The translations under genes and the position numbers were made by a program. Shown here piece by piece: positions 7,938 through 15,723 of a stretch of 58,242 nucleotides of DNA; the stretch's first letter is position 1; every line of letters starts with the position of its first letter. The stretch is from NCBI GenBank assembly GCA_903917705.1, contig CAIXBQ010000079.1:1-58242 (forward strand), given 5' to 3'. The notes beneath the pieces were generated by a model. It was given only the letters and a program-made list of their open reading frames with translations, had not been told where the DNA came from and did no database searches. The stretch is from an uncultured Verrucomicrobia subdivision 3 bacterium (GTDB lineage Bacteria; Verrucomicrobiota; Verrucomicrobiia; Limisphaerales; UBA11358).

Positions 7938-9080
7938 TTATTTTCCGTTCACCGATTTGCGCCGCAGCCGCAGGCGCCAGTTGGTCAGCACATCGTAAGT
8001 CACGGAGTTTTTCAGCTTCGCGATATCGCGCACGGTGATTTCGTCGCCACCCTGTTTACCCATCAGCACCGCCTCGTCCCACATCTGCGCCTGCGGAATG
8101 TCCGTGACGTCCACCATCAGCGCGTCCATCGCGATGCCGCCGACGAGCGGAGCGCGGCGGCCGTGAATGAGCGCACAGCCTTCGTTGCGCACGCGCGGGA
8201 AGCCGTCACCATAACCGATGGGCAAGATCGCGATGCGCCGCTCCGTCTTCGCGGCGTAACGCATGCCGTAGCCGACGACTTCACCGGGCTTTAGCGTTTG
8301 AATGGCGGCAATCCTGGCCTTCACGGACATGACCGGCTCGATGCCGGGAATCTGCCGGCAGACCTGCGACGGGAAAACGCCGTAAATCAAAATGCCCGGC
8401 CGCACCATGTCCAAATGCGCGCCCGGCAGGTCAAGATAGCCGCCGCTGTTGCAACAGTGCCGCAGCGCCACGGGAATATTCCGCCGCTCCAGCGCCGACA
8501 ACACATCGCTGAAGCGCGCGAATTGGAGGTTAGCATACGTCTTGTCCGATTCATCCGACTGGGCAAAGTGCGTCATCACGCCTTCAAGCAACAAGGTTTT
8601 TTCCGCGACGACTTTTTCAATCAGCGGCACCGCCTCGTCCCAGCGCACGCCGTAACGGCTCATACCAGTGTGGATTTTTACATGCACCGGCACCTGTTTG
8701 CCAAACTTCACCGCAATCCGGGCAAGGTGGCGGACGGCATGCGCCTCGTTCACGCACACGGTCAGGTCGTGGGCCACACACCATTCGAGTTCGGCTTCCT
8801 GCCGTTCCCCCAGCAGCAGCAAAGGTGCGGCAATACCACTTTCACGCAACGTCATCGCCTCCTCCAGCGTGCTCAAGCCGAAACCCCACGCACCTTCCTC
8901 GAGAGCAACGCGGGCCACATCAAGGGCGCCGTGGCCATAGGCCTCGTCTTTCACCACGGCAAGCAGTTTCACGGCGCGCGGCAGATCACGGCGGATGAGT
9001 TGCAGATTGCGCCGCAGCTTGCCCAGGTCGATCTCGGTCCATGCGGGCCGCTGCGGAAAATTTTCGGAATGTAGTTTCAT
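7938..9080 (-). CDS. alr: Alanine racemase
   Basis: PLP-dependent interconversion of L- and D-alanine, supplying D-Ala for peptidoglycan. The 380-residue product has the PLP lysine K44 in LAVVKDEAYGHGA, the KIHTGMSRYGV segment, LRHCCNSGG, DMVRPGILIYG, and the catalytic tyrosine Y271 in VVGYGMRYAA, followed by LPIGYGDGFPR and GRRAPLVGGIAMD. The usual VKANAYGHG reads VKDEAYGHG here, and GMNRLG reads GMSRYG. The start is ATG 9080; an upstream ATG at 9149 would add 23 residues encoded by a dispersed-repeat fragment and is rejected. It follows the ATP-grasp gene by 47 bp. Confidence 0.93.
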   Translation of the reverse strand: MKLHSENFPQRPAWTEIDLGKLRRNLQLIRRDLPRAVKLLAVVKDEAYGHGALDVARVALEEGAWGFGLSTLEEAMTLRESGIAAPLLLLGERQEAELEWCVAHDLTVCVNEAHAVRHLARIAVKFGKQVPVHVKIHTGMSRYGVRWDEAVPLIEKVVAEKTLLLEGVMTHFAQSDESDKTYANLQFARFSDVLSALERRNIPVALRHCCNSGGYLDLPGAHLDMVRPGILIYGVFPSQVCRQIPGIEPVMSVKARIAAIQTLKPGEVVGYGMRYAAKTERRIAILPIGYGDGFPRVRNEGCALIHGRRAPLVGGIAMDALMVDVTDIPQAQMWDEAVLMGKQGGDEITVRDIAKLKNSVTYDVLTNWRLRLRRKSVNGK

Positions 9081-9083
9081 CAG

Positions 9084-9125
9084 ACAGCAAAAAGTTTTAC
9101 CGCGAAATCCGCGGAACACACGAAA
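9084..9125. repeat. Dispersed-repeat fragment upstream of alr
   Basis: The DNA between alr and the ATP-grasp gene contains TTTTACCGCGAAATCCGCGG followed by AACACACGAAAAATC, resembling the 'ACCGCGAATACACGCGAA' intergenic repeat family. In the alr frame it would encode FRVFRGFRGK, a typical false N-terminal extension. Confidence 0.4.
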
Positions 9126-9127
9126 AA

Positions 9128-10402
9128 TCAAACAGCTCCCGGCGGCCACAAACTCTGCCCGACATCCGTGCGGAAGTAGCTGCCCACGACGCGGATTTTC
9201 CGAATGTTCGCATAAGCCTTCGCCAGCGCCGCAGCCAGCCCCGGCGCCAGCGCGTTCACATCGGCAATCCGCTGGCCGGTGGCCATCAAGTTGCCGTCCG
9301 AACCGCCGCCGACTTCATTCCACCAGACGTCACAGTCAAATTTGCCATCCACTTCAAGCGGCAACTGCGGACCGCGCACCTGCGTGAAGGGATAACCGTA
9401 GCCGGCCAGCGTGAGCGAGCAGCCGAAATTCAACTGGCGGCGGAATTCCGGCTTCAGTTTCTGGTTCCGCGCCGTTCGCAAGACAACGTCCACCGGATTT
9501 TTCAGCATCCGCAATATCATCGGGCCAGAGGTGACGCCGATGCGAATATTGTATTCGATGACATGCCACCGTCCGTTGCGCTTGATGGCGGTGACCTGCA
9601 GCGGCCCGTTGAATTTTGATTCGCGCAGCCAGGGCTGGAGCGGGTGGATCAGCTCGCGCGCCAGCCCGTATTTATCTTGCTCGTCACGTTCGACCAATCC
9701 GCCAAGCGGCGCACCGGCCACAATACCCATATTTCCATTGAAGGCGTATTTGTATTCCTGATTCGTGACGAGCGAATGAATTTCGCCGCCGCTGATGAGC
9801 ACGATGTGCCCGGCCTCGGCCCGACCGAGATATTCCTGCAGGAAAACACCCTCGGCATAATTCACCTGCCGCAGCCACGCGCGCGTATCGGCGACGGTTT
9901 CGCACAAAATCGTGTGGACTGGGCTCGTCGGCGAACAGAGCGGATTCTTGATGACAAACGGCTGCGGATGCGCGGCAAGGATTTTTTCCGCCTCGAGGCG
10001 GTTCGAGGCGATGAATGATTTTGGAAAGGGGATTTTGAACCGCACGCACAGTTCGCGGGCGAAATCGCGTTCCCGTTCAATCCGCATGGCCCCGCTGGTG
10101 GGAGAAAAAATCCCGACGCCGGACTTCATCAAGTCATCCGCCCACGGCTGAGTGGCCCAGTCAATGGACTGCGGGATGACGACGTCAATTTTATTTTTGC
10201 GGATCAGCGGCAGCGGACTCGGAAACGCGTCGCGCGAATATGTTTCCCCTACGAGCGTCGGTGAAAAGTGGCCATAGCTGCGGGTGAGATAAGTCGAGAC
10301 GTTCGCGCCGGCATCCGCAATCGCGGTGCCGATGCTGTGCGCGAACGAACCAACACCGAGAACCATCGCGGCGACTGGCGGGCTGGAAGATTTTTTGGCC
10401 AT
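9128..10402 (-). CDS. ATP-grasp ligase related to phosphoribosylamine-glycine ligase (PurD-like)
   Basis: A 424-residue protein with PurD architecture: an N-terminal Rossmann-like domain (VAAMVLGVGSFAHSIGTAI), a segment that matches the PurD region before the ATP-grasp fold (GVGIFSPTSGAMRIERERDFARELC), the ATP-grasp core (PFVIKNPL, VFLQEYLGRAEAGHIVL, VIEYNIRIG), and a GARS C-terminal domain (SCSLTLAGYGYP-like strand, then AKAYANIRKIRVVGSYFRTDVG). The PurD N-terminal GGREHA loop is replaced by GSFAHS, and the acceptor-binding region differs, so the substrate may not be phosphoribosylamine. Its position between uxuA and alr gives no purine context. It is either a divergent PurD or a related ligase. 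Confidence 0.75.
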   Translation of the reverse strand: MAKKSSSPPVAAMVLGVGSFAHSIGTAIADAGANVSTYLTRSYGHFSPTLVGETYSRDAFPSPLPLIRKNKIDVVIPQSIDWATQPWADDLMKSGVGIFSPTSGAMRIERERDFARELCVRFKIPFPKSFIASNRLEAEKILAAHPQPFVIKNPLCSPTSPVHTILCETVADTRAWLRQVNYAEGVFLQEYLGRAEAGHIVLISGGEIHSLVTNQEYKYAFNGNMGIVAGAPLGGLVERDEQDKYGLARELIHPLQPWLRESKFNGPLQVTAIKRNGRWHVIEYNIRIGVTSGPMILRMLKNPVDVVLRTARNQKLKPEFRRQLNFGCSLTLAGYGYPFTQVRGPQLPLEVDGKFDCDVWWNEVGGGSDGNLMATGQRIADVNALAPGLAAALAKAYANIRKIRVVGSYFRTDVGQSLWPPGAV

Positions 10403-10456
10403 AAAACGTCAAGGAGAAGTGTTCATGAACGGCGCGCGTTCGCAATGGAAAATTAT

Positions 10457-11527
10457 TCACTCCCGCCCCAGCGACTTCAACCCGGCACGCAGAAAACCGA
10501 GCGCGTATGCCATCCCCGCGTGCCAGGGCGCAGCGCAGCTCATCTGTGGCGCATGATCGGGGATGATAACCCCGGTGAAATGATTATGCTGCAATATCCG
10601 CAACACGCGCAGCACGTCCACATCGCCGTCGTCAATGAAAGTTTCCCGGTAGGACGGCACCTTGTCACGGACGTTGCGCAGGTGGACATAGCCAAGCTTT
10701 TGCTGGCGGCTATAGGTTTCCACAGCGTCATATACATCGCCGTCTTTCATCTCGGCAATCGTGCCAACGCAAAATTCCAGCGCGTTGCGCGGGCTGGGTT
10801 TCAGGTCAATCAGCTTCTGGTAAAGCTGCGGCTGCCAGACGAGGCGCGGCTGGGCGCGGACGAATGGCAACGGCGGGTCATCGGGGTGCGCGGCCAGCGT
10901 GACGCCGGCGGCTTCGGCGACAGGAATCAGCTCATCGAGAAAAAACTTCAGGCGCGACCAAAGCTGCTCGGACGTGACCGATGGCACCACGCCGGGCGAC
11001 GCATTCCTGTCATAGACCATGTTCCACGCCATGCCGTTGGGCAGCGGCGTGTCGAGCGGGCCGTCCATGCCGACCGCCTCGGCGTCGCCCCGGGCGAATT
11101 TCCCCTTCACGCGACCCGCGACCCCAGCGATGGAAAAATTGTAACCGAACACCGGAATACCCGCCCGGCCGGTGTTACGGATAATGGTTTTGAGATTTTC
11201 AATCTGCAATAATTTATTCGGGCCGTCGAGCAGAACGTCGCACCAGTGCGCGGGATCGAAATTTTCAATCGCCTCCAGTTCGAGGCCGTGGGCATTGATT
11301 TCCTTTCTGATGGCGGCCAGTTCCTCGAACGTCCAAAGCTTGTCCGGATCGCCGGCCAAGCCCCAGCCGGCGTCATCGCCGACGGGCTGGTCGCCAGGCT
11401 GGTTGCTGCGCGACGAGCGGAAATAATCCACCAGGTGAATGACCAGATGCGTACAACCACATTGCCGGGCAAAACGGAAATGCTCCGCGTTGAGCTGATG
11501 ACGGTAGAGACCGAGGCCGAGTTTCAT
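10457..11527 (-). CDS. uxuA: Mannonate dehydratase
   Basis: Dehydrates D-mannonate to 2-keto-3-deoxy-D-gluconate in hexuronate catabolism; a cytosolic TIM-barrel enzyme. Characteristic UxuA segments are FEELAAIRKEINAHGLELEA, GRAGIPVFGYNFS, NGMAWNMVYDR, TLAAHPDDPPLP, EFCVGTIAEM, YVHLRNVRDKVPSYRETFID, DGDVDVLRVLR, and GVIIPDHAPQM with GMAYALGFLRAG at the end. The start is ATG 11527 (MKLGLGLYRHQL); an ATG at 11563 would add 12 hydrophobic residues outside the family. It is 356 residues long (E. coli 394). It leads the leftward group with the PurD-like ligase 54 bp downstream, and diverges from slyX. Confidence 0.92.
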   Translation of the reverse strand: MKLGLGLYRHQLNAEHFRFARQCGCTHLVIHLVDYFRSSRSNQPGDQPVGDDAGWGLAGDPDKLWTFEELAAIRKEINAHGLELEAIENFDPAHWCDVLLDGPNKLLQIENLKTIIRNTGRAGIPVFGYNFSIAGVAGRVKGKFARGDAEAVGMDGPLDTPLPNGMAWNMVYDRNASPGVVPSVTSEQLWSRLKFFLDELIPVAEAAGVTLAAHPDDPPLPFVRAQPRLVWQPQLYQKLIDLKPSPRNALEFCVGTIAEMKDGDVYDAVETYSRQQKLGYVHLRNVRDKVPSYRETFIDDGDVDVLRVLRILQHNHFTGVIIPDHAPQMSCAAPWHAGMAYALGFLRAGLKSLGRE

Positions 11528-11615
11528 TTCAAATACGATTAGGAAAATGCCGGCGCGGCGCAACCCGCAATTTCACCGTCTCGACTTCGCGGGAGCAGGC
11601 GGGCAGAATCACCGC

Positions 11616-11828
11616 ATGACAGACGAAAATTCCCGGCGGGTTGAAAAATTCGAAGCCAACCTTGCGCACATCGAGCACCAGGTCGAGCAGTTGAACGGCG
11701 TCGTCATCGAGCAGGGCAAATTGCTGGAGCGGCTGAAAAAGGAGGTTCAGCGGCAGACGCGCGCCATGGAAACGCTGGAATTGGAACGCATCCAGTCGAA
11801 CAACCAGAAGCCGCCGCATTATCAGTGA
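11616..11828 (+). CDS. slyX: SlyX family protein
   Basis: A 70-residue cytosolic protein, essentially one coiled coil with heptads of L, I and V (ANLAHIEHQVEQLNGVVIEQ), ending in the family's characteristic PPHY. The biochemical role of SlyX is not known. ATG 11616 gives the usual length; an ATG at 11547 would add an unrelated 23-residue leader. The stop overlaps the GTG start of the phosphoesterase gene by GTGA, implying coupled translation. The divergent 88-bp gap to uxuA must hold the promoters of both. Confidence 0.85.
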   Translation: MTDENSRRVEKFEANLAHIEHQVEQLNGVVIEQGKLLERLKKEVQRQTRAMETLELERIQSNNQKPPHYQ

Positions 11829-12607
11829 ACTTTCCGCGCATCAGCCGCCGCAAGTTTATCGCCGCGATATTGCTGGCAACGCCGGGCGCGGTGTTGGCGG
11901 ACGCAAAGCAGCTCGAACCGACGTGGCTGAAGATCCGGCAGCTGCGCATCGGGGGCGGCAAGGCCCCGGCACGTTTCGTCCACTTCACGGATTTACATCA
12001 CAAAGGCGACCGCAAATACTTGAAATCCGTCGTCAACCGGATCAATTCACTGACCCCGGATTTTGTGTGTTTCACCGGCGATATCATCGAGGAGGAAAAA
12101 CACCTTGCCGAGGCGCTGGAGGTGTTGGCCGGCGTCAAAGCGCCGATGTTCGGCGTGCCGGGCAACCATGATTATTGGAGCAAGGTTTCGTTTGAGCCGA
12201 TTCATAAATGTTTCGCGGCCACCGGCGGGGCGTGGCTGCTGGACGAACAACGCGCCATCGCCGGCGGCAAAATCAACCTCATCGGCATCACTTGCAGCCA
12301 CGACCATCAGGCCCAACTGCCGCTGAACCCGGCGGCACCGAATATTTTGCTCATGCACTATCCGGCATGGGTAAAAAAACTGGCCGGCCAAAAATTCGAC
12401 CTTTTGCTGGCCGGCCATTCGCATGGCGGACAGGTGCGAATCCCGTTTTACGGCCCACTCGTAGTACCCTTCGCCGTGGATGAATATGATTGGGGGCGCT
12501 ATGAAACCCAAGCCGGGCCGCTCTATGTCAATTCCGGCATCGGTTATATTTATGGCTACAACTTCCGCTTCAACTGCCGGCCGGAAATCACCGTGATTGA
12601 GATTTGA
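11825..12607 (+). CDS. Exported metallophosphoesterase, YaeI/calcineurin-like
   Basis: A 260-residue metal-dependent phosphoesterase with all five motifs: D56/H58 (FTDLHH), D86 (FTGDII), N114-H115-D116 (GNHD), H178 (LLMHYP) and H198/H200 (LAGHSHGGQ). The N-terminus SRRKFIAAILLATPGAVLA looks like a Tat-type or membrane-anchor signal, as in the YkuE/YaeI group, whose members hydrolyse phosphodiesters or UDP-diacylglucosamine-type lipids. Substrate here is unknown. The start is the GTG at 11825, embedded in the slyX stop. The end overlaps nothing; recG begins 25 bp later. Confidence 0.88.
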   Translation: MNFPRISRRKFIAAILLATPGAVLADAKQLEPTWLKIRQLRIGGGKAPARFVHFTDLHHKGDRKYLKSVVNRINSLTPDFVCFTGDIIEEEKHLAEALEVLAGVKAPMFGVPGNHDYWSKVSFEPIHKCFAATGGAWLLDEQRAIAGGKINLIGITCSHDHQAQLPLNPAAPNILLMHYPAWVKKLAGQKFDLLLAGHSHGGQVRIPFYGPLVVPFAVDEYDWGRYETQAGPLYVNSGIGYIYGYNFRFNCRPEITVIEI

Positions 12608-12632
12608 TTCCGCGGTTTGTATCGTGCGGGCA

Positions 12633-14756
12633 ATGTCGCCGCCGGAACAATCAATTTTGCCGCCCGCCGTGCCGGTCAGCTCCGTCCGGGGCGTGGGCGA
12701 GGAGCGGGCGAAGCTGCTCGCGCGCCTGAATATTTTCACCGTCGAGGACTTGCTGCTGCACCAACCGCGCCGTTATGAGGACCGGAGAAAATTCCGGGCC
12801 ATCCGTGAATTAACCCTGAATGAACCGGCGACGGTACGCGGAACAATCATCGCCGCCGGCGTCAAGCGCTTCAGAAAAGGCGCCCGCGCGATGTTCGAAT
12901 GCGTGTTCGACGACGGCTCGGCGCGGCTCCATTGCCGGTGGTGGCAGGCGCAGCCGTGGATGGAAGACTGGTATACGATCGGGCGCGAGTTTCTAGTGTT
13001 CGGCAAGCCGGATTCGCTGAAGCCGCGCAACATTGACCATCCCGAAACGGAGCTGGTTGAGCCGGGCGAAGATGAGTTCATTCATGTCAACCGCATCGTG
13101 CCGGTGCATCCGCTCACGGAAGGCTTGACGGCGCGCGTGATGCGCACGCTGATCTGGCGCGCCCTGGAACAATTTGAATATTCGATCGCGGAGCCAACCT
13201 GGTCGAGGGGGCAGGCGGCAGGCGGCCAAGCGCAGGGTGAAAAAGACGAGGCGCTGCTCACAGAGAAAACGAGAGCTTCCAACCGGCACCCGGCAACTTG
13301 GCCCGCAAGGGCAAACGCCATCCGCATGGTCCATTTTCCGGCAGAATTGACGGATGTGGAAATCGCCCGGCAGCGGCTGGCACTGGATGAATTTGTCGCA
13401 CTGCAACTTCAAATCCAGCTGCGCCGGAAAAAATTCGAGGCCAGCGCGAAGGCGCTGCCGTGCGGCGGCGACAACCACTTGATGAAACCGTTTCTGGCGA
13501 AACTGGGTTTTACACTGACCACCGCGCAGACCAGCGTCTTGCGCGAGATCCGCGCAGACCTGGGAGGGACGCATCCGATGCGGCGGCTGTTGCAGGGAGA
13601 TGTCGGCTCCGGCAAGACAGCGGTGGCGGCTTGTTCAGCGCTGATGGCGCTGGAAAGCGGATTCACCGTGGCGCTGATGGCGCCGACGGAGATCCTGGCC
13701 GAACAGCATTTCCGGAATTTTTCAAAGTGGTTCGAGCCCCTGGGCATACGCGTTCAATTGCAAACGGGCAGCCGCAAGGAAACCTCGTTACCAGTTGCAG
13801 GCTGCAAGGAGCCGGTCGGAAACGGCAATTCGCAACGCACGGGAATACCTTCAACCTTGACCATCGGCACCCACGCGTTATTCACGGCGAATTTTGATTT
13901 GCCCAAGCTCGGCCTGGTGATCATTGACGAGCAGCACAAGTTCGGCGTGGCGCAGCGCGAAACGCTGGTCCGCAAGGGTAATTATCCCCACCTCCTGGTA
14001 ATGACAGCGACGCCGATCCCACGCACGCTGGGGCTGACGCTCTACGGCGACCTGGATGTTTCGGTGATTGATGAAATGCCGGGCGGACGAGGCAGCATCA
14101 AAACCTTTGTCCGCGCGGCGGAAAAACTGCCCAAGGTGTTCGAATTCATCCGTGAGAAAATCGCCGCCGGCCGGCAGGCCTACATTGTTTATCCGCGCGT
14201 GGAGGTGGCCGACACGGACAAGGACATCAAGGCGGTGACGAAGGAATTTGAAAACGTCCAGCGCGCCCTGGCACCGTTCAAAATCGGCCTGCTGCATGGG
14301 CGGATAAAGCCGGCGGACAAGGAAAAGGTGATGGCCGGATTCCGCCTAAACAAAATCCAGGCGCTGGTCGCCACCACACTCATCGAGGTGGGCGTGGATG
14401 TGCCCAACGCAACGGTGATGCTGATAGAGAATGCAGAGCACTTCGGCCTGGCACAGCTGCACCAGCTGCGCGGGCGAATCGGACGCGGCACCCACGAAAG
14501 TTATTGCATCCTGATTTCCGACGCGCTGCATGAGGAGGCCCAATCGCGACTCAAAATACTGGCGGAAACGAACGACGGCTTCAAGATCGCGGAGGCAGAC
14601 TTGAAATTGCGCGGCCCGGGCGAACTGCTCGGCCGGGAGCAGAGCGGCCTGCCCAACCTGCGCTTTGGCAATCTGGCAGAGGATTTGAATTTGATCCGGC
14701 ATGCGCGGGAACTGGTAAAATTGCAGTTGGATTTTGGGCGGACTGGCGTAAGTTGA
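12633..14756 (+). CDS. recG: ATP-dependent DNA helicase RecG
   Basis: Branch-migrating helicase that reverses stalled forks and processes Holliday junctions. It has 707 residues (E. coli 693). The wedge/OB domain covers about 50-190 (LLLHQPRRYEDRR). Walker A is GDVGSGKT near 322-329, motif Ia MAPTEILAEQH, DEQH at 432, motif III VMTATPIPRTL, and the C-terminal helicase and TRG region runs from VATTLIEVGVDVPNAT to LHQLRGRIGRG and LKLRGPGELLGREQSGLP. Two segments, about residues 188-229 and 384-406, look like extra low-complexity insertions not expected in the family. ATG 12633 gives the normal N-terminus. Confidence 0.95.
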   Translation: MSPPEQSILPPAVPVSSVRGVGEERAKLLARLNIFTVEDLLLHQPRRYEDRRKFRAIRELTLNEPATVRGTIIAAGVKRFRKGARAMFECVFDDGSARLHCRWWQAQPWMEDWYTIGREFLVFGKPDSLKPRNIDHPETELVEPGEDEFIHVNRIVPVHPLTEGLTARVMRTLIWRALEQFEYSIAEPTWSRGQAAGGQAQGEKDEALLTEKTRASNRHPATWPARANAIRMVHFPAELTDVEIARQRLALDEFVALQLQIQLRRKKFEASAKALPCGGDNHLMKPFLAKLGFTLTTAQTSVLREIRADLGGTHPMRRLLQGDVGSGKTAVAACSALMALESGFTVALMAPTEILAEQHFRNFSKWFEPLGIRVQLQTGSRKETSLPVAGCKEPVGNGNSQRTGIPSTLTIGTHALFTANFDLPKLGLVIIDEQHKFGVAQRETLVRKGNYPHLLVMTATPIPRTLGLTLYGDLDVSVIDEMPGGRGSIKTFVRAAEKLPKVFEFIREKIAAGRQAYIVYPRVEVADTDKDIKAVTKEFENVQRALAPFKIGLLHGRIKPADKEKVMAGFRLNKIQALVATTLIEVGVDVPNATVMLIENAEHFGLAQLHQLRGRIGRGTHESYCILISDALHEEAQSRLKILAETNDGFKIAEADLKLRGPGELLGREQSGLPNLRFGNLAEDLNLIRHARELVKLQLDFGRTGVS

Positions 14757-14760
14757 AGCC

Positions 14761-15102
14761 ATGAAATTCATACTTCTACCTTTGGCAGTCGCGGGGCTAT
14801 GCGTGGCCGGTTGCGGAGACAGCTCCAAGCCCGGCACCACCGCCAACAGCGTTTCGAACGCGGTCACGGCGCCGGTGGGTTATCTTGGCGCGGTGGTGGA
14901 GGCAAAAAAACACGCGGAAAAGGTCCTTGACGTATCCTATATCAACCAGGCGATTCAGTTGTACCAAGTCAGCGAAGGACGACTGCCGAAAGACCTGCAG
15001 GAGCTGGTGCCGAATTATATCGGCAAGCTTCCGGAAGCGCCGTTCGGCTACAAAATCGTCTATGATGCGGCCGCCGGGACGGTAAAAGCGGTGAAACAAT
15101 AA
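14761..15102 (+). CDS. Lipoprotein with a type II secretion GspG-like C-terminal domain
   Basis: A 113-residue protein with a lipoprotein signal peptide and lipobox (CVAGC, lipidated Cys at residue 18). After a Ser/Thr/Asn-rich linker, the C-terminal part (INQAIQLYQVSEGRLPKDLQ, ELVPNYIGKLPEAPFGYKI) matches the pattern seen in the C-terminus of GspG/major-pseudopilin-like proteins of Verrucomicrobiota: a helix, then an LP.DL..L...Yl.+lP..P.G loop. It lacks the pilin-type N-terminal helix, so it is not itself a pseudopilin. Function unknown. It follows recG by 4 bp and may share its transcript. Confidence 0.75.
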   Translation: MKFILLPLAVAGLCVAGCGDSSKPGTTANSVSNAVTAPVGYLGAVVEAKKHAEKVLDVSYINQAIQLYQVSEGRLPKDLQELVPNYIGKLPEAPFGYKIVYDAAAGTVKAVKQ

Positions 15103-15107
15103 TTAGA

Positions 15108-15662
15108 ATGCCGGCACCGATCCAACCCCAGGCGGACGTCCCACCATTCGAACGCGGGCTGTGGAATCGGGTATGGTTCATAGCGCTCCTGTGCTTGGTC
15201 TTTGCGGCGACGGACTGGGAACTGGTGCCGCTGGTGGTGTTCCCGTTTGTGTTTATCTTTCCGGTAATGCTGGCGGCCTGGAACCGGGGACTCTGGCTGG
15301 CGGCGGCCTGCGCCGGACTGCTGTCGCTGACAAGAGTGGCGCACCAGTTTGCCTTCGACCTCAGTCCAATCACCGCAGAGGAAGTCGCCTCGACGCTCAT
15401 CCGTTTTTTTGTTTTAGCACTGGTGGCGGCGCTCACAACGCTGCTGGGCCGGCAAACGCGACAATTGCGCCAGCGCGTCCGGGCGCTGGAAGGCATGCTG
15501 CCCATCTGCTCATTCTGCAAATGCATCCGCGACGACCAGGGCGACTGGGTGCAGCTGGAGCGCTATATTGCCGGACATTCGGAGGCGCAGTTCACGCACA
15601 GCCTCTGCCCCGGCTGTGCGAAGGAACACTACGGCGACTATCTGCCGCCGTCCAAAGACTAA
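15108..15662 (+). CDS. Membrane protein with C-terminal PICxxCKxIRDDxG cysteine module
   Basis: A 184-residue protein with about four membrane segments in residues 20-120, a short helical linker ([18 protein letters not shown]), and a C-terminal module [20 protein letters not shown] ... [12 protein letters not shown]. This module, with two CxxC pairs, is usually found at the very end of bacterial sensor kinases, PAS proteins and diguanylate cyclases after a coiled coil; its role (zinc or redox sensing) is not established. Here it is attached directly to a membrane domain with no kinase or cyclase. The gene starts 5 bp after the lipoprotein stop. Confidence 0.7.
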   Translation: MPAPIQPQADVPPFERGLWNRVWFIALLCLVFAATDWELVPLVVFPFVFIFPVMLAAWNRGLWLAAACAGLLSLTRVAHQFAFDLSPITAEEVASTLIRFFVLALVAALTTLLGRQTRQLRQRVRALEGMLPICSFCKCIRDDQGDWVQLERYIAGHSEAQFTHSLCPGCAKEHYGDYLPPSKD

Positions 15663-15723
15663 ATATTCCGGCAATTTTCGCTCGCCAAACCCCCGTCCCA
15701 CAGGGAAAGATTCTTTTTTGTTC

